DNA of 55,480 nucleotides from contig JBAZSD010000029.1 of the NCBI GenBank assembly GCA_041662605.1, positions 1 through 55,480 of the forward strand, given 5' to 3'. Below the pieces are notes generated by a model. That model had not been told where the DNA came from and searched no databases. It saw nothing but the letters and a program-made list of their open reading frames with translations. Shown here one piece after another: positions 33,662-41,424 of this stretch (position 1 is the first letter of the stretch; the number at the start of each line of letters is the position of its first letter). Origin of the DNA: Desulfomonilaceae bacterium. GTDB taxonomy: Bacteria > Desulfobacterota > Desulfomonilia > Desulfomonilales > Desulfomonilaceae. Position numbers and translations under genes: made by a program.

Positions 33662-34284
33662 ACTGTAGCAACGAACTCGTGGGAGGTTGTCGACTCAATG
33701 ATGTTTGCTCACGGCGACACTACGATTCTGTTATCTACAGGGGGAAAGGAAATCCCTACCGAATCTCGTATCTCTTGTCGGGAAATTTGCGAACAAACTC
33801 GTAAATCACGACATATCAGAATGAGGAAACAGCAAACTTATCAACTGATATCACGAGCATTTGGTTGCAGTCCGAACCGGTTTCTAACCGGTGTCTCCGC
33901 CGTGAGAGGGCGGGAAAGATAGCTACTCACATTGATTTTAGCTAATCCTCTCAGCTAGTTATAGATTAGTATCATCATTTATACACTTATATATTCCGAA
34001 AAAAGGGACCAAATTTGCCAAGCGAATTAGCTTAGAATGTTAAGGTAAGCTCTTGCTAATGATTCGCTCAAAAATGGATTGCTTACTTTGTCGATTTACC
34101 ATAGCCTAATCGGCGGAATACCTTTCACGTTCAAGAGTAGAGATCCAATTTTTTAGTTTTTGCGAAGGACAAAAACCGACGAATAGAAAAGCATAGATCC
34201 ATATAAATTAATTCCATTTGTAAATTTAGCTATTCTATGTAGGGTAAATATGAAAATATAACTTCATTCTATAAGGAGCCAAGA
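33662..34284. other. AT-rich stretch without a recognised gene
   Basis: Contains a 74-codon frame at 33698 with no motif or good start signal, followed by an increasingly AT-rich tract up to the promoter region of the gene at 34285. The change in base composition marks the beginning of a block that looks recently acquired. Confidence 0.4.
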
Positions 34285-34746
34285 ATGTTAGGAAGTGACG
34301 AATTGGTTAGAATTTGGGAAGAATTTGACGTTCCACTGAAGAAGCGAGAGTTACTTAAACATGATTTTAAATTATGGGAAGCTCTTTTGAATGATAGAAA
34401 TCCAGAGGAAACAGAAATATTCTTGGAGAAACAAGGTAGCATAGGTTATCTTTTCTCAGAAAATATCTTAATGAAAATTGACAGACAGGATTCAGAGCCT
34501 AGAAATATTATTACTTTCTTTCCTCTCAACGAGATTAAATCTTGTAACTTACAAATAAATGGCTTTGAATCGAATAATAATGGTGAGGTAGTCCTTAACA
34601 AAAAAGGTCAAATAATACCTGACACCAAGATTCAACTGTTCTTCTGTATTGGAAAAAATGAATTCACCTTTAATTCAGACCAACTTTACACTGATCGACT
34701 CATTAGTATTCTAACTAATAAAATTTTACCAAAGATTGGAAAATAG
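34285..34746 (+). CDS. Hypothetical protein, AT-rich
   Basis: A 153-residue soluble protein with a good AAGGAG ribosome-binding site. N-terminal helices (SDELVRIWEEFDVPLKKREL) are followed by a beta-rich domain (RNIITFFPLNEIKSCNLQI, then KIQLFFCIGKNEFTF) and a C-terminal helix. No family is recognised. Codon use is much more AT-rich than in the arsenic and respiratory genes, which suggests transfer. An AAGCCCA...TGGGCTT inverted repeat (about 34770-34808) follows and may end the transcript. Confidence 0.55.
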   Translation: MLGSDELVRIWEEFDVPLKKRELLKHDFKLWEALLNDRNPEETEIFLEKQGSIGYLFSENILMKIDRQDSEPRNIITFFPLNEIKSCNLQINGFESNNNGEVVLNKKGQIIPDTKIQLFFCIGKNEFTFNSDQLYTDRLISILTNKILPKIGK

Positions 34747-34942
34747 AGCGGGGTTCCCAATAAACACAAAAGCCCAACGATGAACAACGACGGCATCACT
34801 GGGCTTCCATGCTTCAGACAATTATCTCTATGAGCTTACATGAACCAGGGTGAGATGGTCAATTAAATTTTCTTCCCGAAAACGCCAAACCCGCCAGTTT
34901 CGGAGGGATGAAAAGATGAGGTCAATTTAACTTTATCTTGAT

Positions 34943-36205
34943 ATGGAACAGGGCTACAGTAAAACGACAAGGCCGGAATCATCGCGGAATCAAGGTTCTA
35001 TGCCAGAAATCATCTCAAATATAGGTGTGCCTAGTTGGACTGAATATTGCAGAGTATTGTCTTTGTCTACAGCCACCCCGAAACAGAAAGCATTCTATGA
35101 GTATTGGTGTAGGGAGCTTGAGAATGGCTTCTATATTGATTTAGGGAGTAACCTAACTTACATATTTGCCTATTTGATTAAGGCTATGAATGATTTTGTA
35201 ATCTCAAAAGACATTAAAGAGCTTCTAAACAAATTTGCTATTATAAATCTAGGCTACGACACAAAACAAATATCTACATATATTTCAGCGCAGACATGCC
35301 AAGCCCATCTGTCTTTGGGTGATTACGATGGGGCGTGGAAGTACAGAAAAGCTTGGATAATGCTCTTTGCAGACGGAGTACTCAATATTGCGCCAAAATG
35401 TACGGACTCATCTATAGATGGGGAAGATCTTCTTCTTTTTTGTGGGCGCTCCAAGTCACTTTCAGGTTTTGGTAAACAACATAAGGAAGAAATTATCTCT
35501 CACATAAACATCTTTCTAGAAGATTTTCACAAAATTTATGGCCGAAATTTCATAGATCATTTCTGCCGAGAATTCAGTTACTCAGATCTAACCCCTGAAG
35601 ACCTGAAAAAACTTAAAGAGTTTTACCCAAAAGAGGACGAATACAATTATTACTTAGAAGACTACCTCCGGCCGGGGATGAGAGAGTGTTACAAGGAAAA
35701 AGTCACATATTATTTATTGTCGGACGCTGTTTTGTATGCAGATGATTGCCCGTCTATGAAATTTGAGCGGATCCCGCAGCTTATTGAAATGGCGTGTAAG
35801 AACGAAGGTGTGAGGATCATAAGAGAGTCTGAGAACACTGCTAGAGAGGAGATAGGTGTACCCAGAATCGGTGAAGGCTGGGTAAGTGAAGCGACACTTT
35901 TTAGAAACATTTTGGATGTTTTCCCTAATGAAAAAATAATTCATCATGGAAGACCATCATGGCTTAGCCCTCAGCACTTAGATATTTATTTTCCCAACAG
36001 GTCACTTGGAATTGAATACCAAGGGGAACAGCATCAGAAAGCACATGAATTCTTTGGAGGGGAAGAGGGTCTCAAAAAGAGGCAAAAACTGGATAAGAAA
36101 AAGGCGGAATTGTGTCACAAGAATAATTGTAGATTGGTCTATGTATATGAAGATTACGATTTAGATACGGTCATTAAGCAGATTTGGATTTTGTTGAGTG
36201 AATAA
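34943..36205 (+). CDS. TerB_N-like protein with C-terminal PD-(D/E)XK-type nuclease domain
   Basis: A 420-residue protein. The N-terminal part (SLSTATPKQKAFYEYWCREL, then DLGSNLTYIFAYLIKAM) resembles the TerB_N domain. The last 120 residues look like a Vsr/DUF559-like nuclease: GWVSEATLFRNILDVFPNEK, R-P-S-W-L, LDIYFPNRSLGIEYQGEQHQ and a Lys-rich helix ending in RLVYVYEDYD. The D-x-n-E-Y-Q-G-x-Q-H set is the likely catalytic site. ATG 35000 is an alternative start. It is AT-rich and isolated, a candidate nucleic-acid-targeting or defence protein; the target is unknown. Confidence 0.6.
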   Translation: MEQGYSKTTRPESSRNQGSMPEIISNIGVPSWTEYCRVLSLSTATPKQKAFYEYWCRELENGFYIDLGSNLTYIFAYLIKAMNDFVISKDIKELLNKFAIINLGYDTKQISTYISAQTCQAHLSLGDYDGAWKYRKAWIMLFADGVLNIAPKCTDSSIDGEDLLLFCGRSKSLSGFGKQHKEEIISHINIFLEDFHKIYGRNFIDHFCREFSYSDLTPEDLKKLKEFYPKEDEYNYYLEDYLRPGMRECYKEKVTYYLLSDAVLYADDCPSMKFERIPQLIEMACKNEGVRIIRESENTAREEIGVPRIGEGWVSEATLFRNILDVFPNEKIIHHGRPSWLSPQHLDIYFPNRSLGIEYQGEQHQKAHEFFGGEEGLKKRQKLDKKKAELCHKNNCRLVYVYEDYDLDTVIKQIWILLSE

Positions 36206-36275
36206 TACCAAAGAGAGATATCTTCAAATCACTCTCCCTACTAAAAAGATGATGATGTCAACGGGATGATCATAA

Positions 36276-36596
36276 CTAATTTCGTTCTGGATAAATAACT
36301 ATTTTCTTTATATCATCACCGGTAACCTTAAAAAAGTATACTGACCCGGAAGTAAAAGCAAAAACCCTCTTTGAATCGAAGAAGTTTTCACTTCTTCCAA
36401 TTAATTCCCCGGAATTGTTGTATATCAAGCCGACGACACAAATGCTTTCTCTAAGTTGCCCCCCGTTAAGAACTCTGAGTTCAAAAATGACCTCGAAACC
36501 TGCGTCATCCACTGTTCTTCCACTGACTTGGCTTATAGGAACTCCAAGTCTTTTTTCCAACGTTTCCATTTGCTCAATCTGGATCTTTGATTCCAT
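36276..36596 (-). CDS. Hypothetical protein, 106 residues
   Basis: A beta-rich protein with a strong AGGGAGGG site before the ATG. N-terminal helix (EQMETLEKRLGVPI), then strands (GFEVIFELRVLNGG, ESICVVGLIYNNSGEL, GSVYFFKVTGDDIKKIVIYP). The pattern of strand, N-x-G-x-L, strand, FxxSK resembles small Ig-like or FxLYD-like domains. It has no signal peptide, so it is cytoplasmic as written. Not assigned to a family. Confidence 0.5.
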   Translation of the reverse strand: MESKIQIEQMETLEKRLGVPISQVSGRTVDDAGFEVIFELRVLNGGQLRESICVVGLIYNNSGELIGRSENFFDSKRVFAFTSGSVYFFKVTGDDIKKIVIYPERN

Positions 36597-36782
36597 TCTT
36601 GTAGTGGCCCTCCCTAATTAAGATCGATCGTCAAAGGTGGACACCACATTTTGTGTGCCATAATGGATTTGAGAATAGAGTAATTCTGTGACAACAGCAA
36701 TTTATTTCGCCCTTTAGAAACATACCTTTACTTGGCGCTACGAACTTGATCCCTAGTTCCCCCATAACCAATCATACTCTGA

Positions 36783-37322
36783 TCATGCTCCTGCAATCGT
36801 TGTTGGGCAGGATGTCTCGCAATGAACGATTTTAACTAGCTCTTTAGGTACGGTTTGGGTACCCCAAAACGTGGTTGAAGGTTTTAGATCGTGCAGAAGA
36901 TTCCGTTCGACGATGTTGACTTTTTCTTGGGACAATTTGGCAAGGAAGATTTTGATAGCCGCAGCATAACGAAAGCCGTAAGAGATAACTTCCTTGAATT
37001 TCTGTTCATTAAAAAGTATCTCCAACACTTCGTTCTTTTCATAATCACAGATCCACTCTTTCCCATTATTGGTGAACTGCGGCGGAACAGTATAGTGGCC
37101 CCCAATAAGACTTATGTAGTGGTGAAATTGTCGTAGCCACAGACCAGGCCTTCCTGTCGCTTTACCTATATATTGGGGAGCTTCTGCGCTTGCCATTTCC
37201 CACAGGTAGACTCCTGAGCATTTGTAATCTTTCTTATATCGTTCATTTGTTAGCAAGTCTTTAAAAGAGAAGGGACCTTTCCAACACAATTTTATTTCGT
37301 CATTCAATAGGATTTCGCTCAT
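36783..37322 (-). CDS. GIY-YIG domain protein
   Basis: A 179-residue protein with a GIY-YIG nuclease core: CSGVYLWEM (GVY), QYIGKATGRPGLWLRQFHHY (YIG, then the conserved Arg and His) and VERNLLHDLKPS (metal-binding Glu and Asn). GAGGAGG precedes the ATG. Single-domain GIY-YIG proteins include repair, homing and restriction nucleases. It stands among AT-rich hypothetical genes. Fold likely, target unknown. Confidence 0.65.
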   Translation of the reverse strand: MSEILLNDEIKLCWKGPFSFKDLLTNERYKKDYKCSGVYLWEMASAEAPQYIGKATGRPGLWLRQFHHYISLIGGHYTVPPQFTNNGKEWICDYEKNEVLEILFNEQKFKEVISYGFRYAAAIKIFLAKLSQEKVNIVERNLLHDLKPSTTFWGTQTVPKELVKIVHCETSCPTTIAGA

Positions 37323-37409
37323 AGAGCCTCCTCTACCTACTTAATGGGAATGATTGATGGTGATAATGTCCGCAATTGAAAAATTGGAATTGCCAAAACG
37401 ACTCAACTC

Positions 37410-37562
37410 TTACCAAGAGTCGTAGTGGACCTTGATTCCATTGATATTGACTGCAACCTGTCTAATCCACTGCTCTGGTTTGAGGAGTCTCGCCCGATCC
37501 CCGAACGAAAGGATCCACGAAATTATTTCCGGTTCACTGGAGGCAGTGAGTTTGATTCTAAT
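37410..37562 (-). pseudogene. C-terminal remnant of a WYL-domain regulator
   Basis: On the minus strand the frame reads RIKLTASSEPEIISWILSFG, then DRARLLKPEQWIRQV and ends with TAA at 37412-37410. This is the closing part of a WYL-domain transcription regulator (the W-I-L-S-F-G and L-x-P-E/x-x-x-R segments). A TGA lies immediately upstream and no start or helix-turn-helix is present, so about 50 residues survive. Confidence 0.5.
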
Positions 37563-37655
37563 TCAAAGCCGGAGGCTCAGCTACAACATTTTAGGTCCAT
37601 CGCAATCTATCAGTAAATCAATTATTTCGTCATCACGATCTCCGCAAATTAAATA

Positions 37656-37913
37656 CTACTTTACGGAGCCTTCTTGTACGCCGTACCGATTCAGAATTCT
37701 TCCATCTTTGGTCATGGAGCCTTCCTGAACACCATACCGGTTTTGGAATTGGATATTTCCTTGATTGTCCCTTTTGTAAAATCCCTGCTGAACGCCGTAT
37801 CGATTATAAATCGTGTGAGTTTTATTGTCAGGAGATTTACCTTTAAAACCTTCTGAAAGCGCGTTACTAGCCAGCATCACCAAAATTACCAGCGGTAGGA
37901 TTAAATTTTTCAC
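37656..37913 (-). CDS. Small secreted protein with NRYGVQ repeats
   Basis: Starting at GTG 37913 (GGGAGAGAC upstream) it gives 85 residues: a signal peptide (KNLILPLVILVMLASNALS) and a mature chain built from three near-identical units, IYNRYGVQQGFYKRD, FQNRYGVQEGSMTKDGR and LNRYGVQEGSVK. Such short Tyr/Gly repeats form beta-hairpin stacks in small exported proteins of delta-proteobacteria. A start at 38009 would add an unlikely 32-residue leader. Function unknown. Confidence 0.6.
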   Translation of the reverse strand: MKNLILPLVILVMLASNALSEGFKGKSPDNKTHTIYNRYGVQQGFYKRDNQGNIQFQNRYGVQEGSMTKDGRILNRYGVQEGSVK

Positions 37914-38030
37914 TTCGTCTCTCCCTTCAACTTGATTTTGCGCAACCTTAATGAAGCAAAAAACAAGCCAAACAACTAAATTTACATAATTCCAATTATT
38001 ATTTGTCAATATACTTATCGTATAATGACC

Positions 38031-38131
38031 CCAGGGACAGACCCATTAGGGGGATTGCGACTTTGATTCCGAGTTACGATAGTTGCGACAAATACACTTG
38101 TGAATGTTGATTATTGGTTCCCTGTCCCTGG
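38031..38131. repeat. CCAGGGACAG inverted repeat pair
   Basis: CCAGGGACAG (38031-38040) and CTGTCCCTGG (38122-38131) are exact reverse complements 81 bases apart. Tracts with GGGACAGACC next to them resemble the repeats that flank REP-associated tyrosine transposases, but no transposase gene is present. The remaining sequence up to 38631 has no recognisable gene, only a short tail EAQARKLMKEIGKTGKI read leftwards at about 38250. Confidence 0.35.
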
Positions 38132-38631
38132 AGTACGGGCAGGTCTTCGGAATCATCCTTGGTTTCTCTTGCTCTAAAGGCAGGTTCCATATTGTTACAT
38201 ACTTGGCAGCCAGGTTGCGGCTCATCCCTGCTGTTAAAACCGAATCTCAGATCTTGCCTGTCTTGCCAATCTCCTTCATCAGTTTCCGCGCCTGAGCCTC
38301 AGTCGTTTGCAATACAATGCCCCCTCAAACAAATTTGAGACATCTCTAACAGGCATCTACTCTCTGAAAAATGCACAAATGTAATTGTCGCTGAACAAAA
38401 AGGATATTACTCATGAAATGGTATTGTCATCTCTGAAGGATGAAGCCAGGCTTAAAGATTGTCATTCCGGCGTCAGGCATATCGGATTCTTGAGCTGATG
38501 GGTTTTTAGAAGAATTCGATTATGAACTGTATCGGTCCGATCAATTATTTCGTTGACATCTTTCAGACAGATTACCAACACTGGCAGATAAGGACACGAA
38601 CTGTTCCGGGTTGTAAATACAGGAGTTCAAA

Positions 38632-38919
38632 GTGAGACTGATTAAATGTCCGGACTGCGGCAAGGATGTATCCACTCGGGATGCGTCATGCCCCCATTGC
38701 GGCAGCCTCCTTACGGCTGAAGAAATTGAAGTGGGCACAGACCTGACAGGCAAGAGATACAGGCTGTACATTGTCTTAAGCATACTCGTTTGTTCTTTAG
38801 GCTGGATTTTGTTTTTCTCCGAGGACAAATCCAGCGTGCGCACTGGTGTTTACTTTATTGTAATAGGCTTGATCGGGTACATAGTGGCTAAGATCTTAAT
38901 CTGGTGGAAACGTGATTAG
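38632..38919 (+). CDS. Zinc-ribbon membrane protein
   Basis: A 95-residue protein from GTG 38632 (AGGAG upstream). The N-terminus is a double-CxxC zinc ribbon (IKCPDCGKDVSTRDASCPHCGS), followed by two membrane helices (about residues 44-62 and 70-90) and a basic end. Common small inner-membrane protein type of unknown function. Its stop overlaps GTG 38912, an in-frame alternative start of the next gene. Confidence 0.7.
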   Translation: MRLIKCPDCGKDVSTRDASCPHCGSLLTAEEIEVGTDLTGKRYRLYIVLSILVCSLGWILFFSEDKSSVRTGVYFIVIGLIGYIVAKILIWWKRD

Positions 38920-38950
38920 GTCTGTCACCAAGCTGTGGAGGAATCCAACA

Positions 38951-39694
38951 ATGTTTTGTGGGGCTCCTGTAAAATCTCTCGATGATATCAAAAGATTGCG
39001 TTCAGCGGGATTTGATTTCGGCGAGATAGCGATTGCAAACGCCGGCGCAAGGCGTATGTGGTGGGAGTCAGGAATAATCAATGGGGGCATGGGTAAATTC
39101 TTCCTGATGGCTCACGGGCCTCTCGAAGACGATCCCTATGATTCCGCGAATCTCTGGAATCGGTATCTGCCGAATCTTATGGCTACCGTCGATACGTTGA
39201 GCCGGATGTCCATCCATTCGCTCAACATCCATTTCCTGATGGACAGCAGATTTGTGAGCGGCATTGTGTTGGCGGAGAAGAGAGGAGTTCTTGCGGAACT
39301 TGTTCAATACGCCGGAAAGAATTCAGTGGTCATCAACCTCGAAAATCTTTCCGAAACCGCTGAAGATATTGAGCCCGTATTGGATGAAGTTCCCCATCTT
39401 GGAATGACACTGGATGTTGGGCATGCGAACCTTTATTGTTCACAGAATAAGTCATTGTCTTTCATCGAGAAGCTCGGCAAGTCTATTCGGCATGTGCATC
39501 TGCATGACAACTTTGGAGGCGATTCTCCAAAAGCTGACCTGCATCTTCCCATAGGTGAAGGGAATGTGGATTTCGGTTCGATACTCAATGCTCTTTTGAG
39601 CACAGGCTATGACCGCACGATTACCCTGGAAGTGAAGCCTGAATTTCAGGAAACCACAAAAGCAGACATTCAGAAAATACTATCCGAAATTTGA
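38951..39694 (+). CDS. Sugar phosphate isomerase/epimerase (AP endonuclease 2-like TIM barrel)
   Basis: A 247-residue TIM-barrel protein: FCGAPVKSLDDIKRLRSAGFD, LNIHFLMDSRFV, SVVINLENLSETAEDIEPVLDE, MTLDVGHANLY, IRHVHLHDNFGG, and LPIGEGNVDFGSILNAL. His, Glu and Asp residues in these strands are the usual divalent-metal ligands of xylose isomerase-like enzymes. ATG 38951 is chosen because GGAGGA precedes it. It is the intact relative of the two decayed fragments at 30396 and 33330. Substrate unknown. Confidence 0.83.
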   Translation: MFCGAPVKSLDDIKRLRSAGFDFGEIAIANAGARRMWWESGIINGGMGKFFLMAHGPLEDDPYDSANLWNRYLPNLMATVDTLSRMSIHSLNIHFLMDSRFVSGIVLAEKRGVLAELVQYAGKNSVVINLENLSETAEDIEPVLDEVPHLGMTLDVGHANLYCSQNKSLSFIEKLGKSIRHVHLHDNFGGDSPKADLHLPIGEGNVDFGSILNALLSTGYDRTITLEVKPEFQETTKADIQKILSEI

Positions 39695-39869
39695 AGGCTT
39701 CGAGATAAACCACAATCCCAGTCCCTGCCGGAACCTGCGAAGCGCCCCTCGGTGAGGAAGATCATACCGAAACTGGTGGGTGACGATTGCCGGAGCAGTT
39801 GTCGTTGGAGGGACTCGCAAAAGTAAACAGGAAACCTTAGCGATACGCCTCTGGATTTTTAGGCTCGTG

Positions 39870-40583
39870 CTATTTCTCCTTCGACCCGGGATTTTCCATA
39901 ATCCTTCGCCCCGCCAAACCAACTGAAAAGGCCAGGATAAACTGGCCAATGTAGTAAAGCGGCAGCCCGACAAGTCGATTGAGAAAGTCGGGATCTATAA
40001 ATCGATTCCTTGCGACAAAGATGTCTGAAACGTAGAATAAAAGAGCGCCGGACAATATGGACCACGCAAAGATTCTGTTCGTGTAAGGATTGCGGAATAC
40101 AGCCCAGGCCCCTGACACCATAACGCTGATTATTAAGATGTAACAGACCACAGGGATAAGCATGGAGCCAAGGTGGGGATACAGCCACCACAATACGTAC
40201 CCACTGAAAGCAAGAATCAAGAAGTTGACCGAATGAAACCAGTCCGTGCGCTGGGTCTGTTGAGCAAAAGCAAGGATATAAAAAACATGGCCCCCAAGAA
40301 AAGCCACTAAACCGAATCGGAATGGCATATTCCCGGGGAGCGCAAGACAAATGTCACCCACGAGGCCGAGTATTAAACCCGTGATCACCAAGCGGCAATA
40401 TCGCTTAAAATGATGAGGTAGAAGAGCCGCAGTTAAAACAAATAGGCTCGACAGCGGCGCTTTGAAAAGTAAGATGAGTTTATAGCTGTCTGTTTTCTCA
40501 GCCCACAACAGGCCGACTAAGAGAGAGCAGGAGACAATGGGCAAAACGACTCGGACCATGGCAGCGCCTGGGATGAAATTCAT
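39870..40583 (-). CDS. YhhN/TMEM86 family membrane protein (lysoplasmalogenase-like)
   Basis: A 237-residue protein with about eight helices and the YhhN family signatures: ITGLILGLVGDICLALP with its Asp, FLGGHVFYILAF, and a later YVSDIFVARNRF with a second Asp. Family members hydrolyse lysoplasmalogens. It stands alone and converges on the isomerase gene. No good ribosome-binding site was evaluated; the ATG at 40583 gives a typical length. Confidence 0.83.
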   Translation of the reverse strand: MNFIPGAAMVRVVLPIVSCSLLVGLLWAEKTDSYKLILLFKAPLSSLFVLTAALLPHHFKRYCRLVITGLILGLVGDICLALPGNMPFRFGLVAFLGGHVFYILAFAQQTQRTDWFHSVNFLILAFSGYVLWWLYPHLGSMLIPVVCYILIISVMVSGAWAVFRNPYTNRIFAWSILSGALLFYVSDIFVARNRFIDPDFLNRLVGLPLYYIGQFILAFSVGLAGRRIMENPGSKEK

Positions 40584-41048
40584 AGGTGGATCTGCCCAAC
40601 AGGAATTGCAACTAAATCTCCGCAGAAAAACCGGCTAACCGAAATGGCATCAGGCATACATGAGGCGCCAACAAAAGGTTCATGTCCCATTTTGATCTCC
40701 ATGGGGGTGTGATGCTGGGTTAAATGAAAAGCTATATTATGCTGTTTTATGGCGAAAAATAGCTTTTATATTACATGATCTTACCGATATATTCAACCTG
40801 ATGTATCCAGCCAGTTTATTTTTCGTAACCATTGAGTTTCGCACTGCCGGGTCCAAGGGTATCTATTGAGTTCCGAACGGTCCTTGCCGGAGATGAACCA
40901 GTGACTGAAATGGGGCAGCAACGTGGAGAGCCTTTTCAATGACCGTTTCTCCACTACTGCTCATCAGGCGTGCCTCAAACAGATTTTGCCGTAACGTGCC
41001 TGCCTACATCTCTGTCAGTTGTGACGCCTCCTCCCCGTTGAAGCGTCT

Positions 41049-41250
41049 TTAGGAGGAACTGACAGCCAATGCCACACTCAATGCCGCAGCCCCGAAGGCC
41101 AAACAGCTACTTGCCAGACAATACCCGTGGTAGTACCAATTGGCCACCAGTGCGCCAGCTAACACCGGGCCGGAAAAATCCCGCTTGAACGGCGAAGAGC
41201 GTCAGGTTTGCGTTAACGGAGCGGAAATGGGGCGCGGAGATCTGTAGCAT
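41049..41250 (-). pseudogene. C-terminal remnant of an MFS transporter, frameshifted
   Basis: Reading leftwards from ATG 41250: LQISAPHFRSVNANLTLFAV, then after a one-base shift in the GGATTTTTCC region, GPVLAGALVANWYYHGYCLA and SSCLAFGAAALSVALAVSSS to TAA. This is the end of an MFS permease (last two helices). The rest of the 40584-41424 gap holds no recognisable gene. Confidence 0.45.
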
Positions 41251-41424
41251 CAGAGCAACTCAATTAAATTATGGAATACGTCGACCGATAAGTTCGGGGC
41301 ATAAAGGACCGAAATATGCTATCAAGATGTGAGCCCCGATAGTGAATAATCAGGGTGATCGAGGGGTTGTGAATTGATTTTAGAATCCCCTATTCTTCGG
41401 CGCACTCATCCGAGGATTACAAAC

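Noticed and set aside
33698..33922. A 74-codon frame after the second isomerase fragment
   Set aside because: Basic, low-complexity translation without motif or start signal; probably chance.
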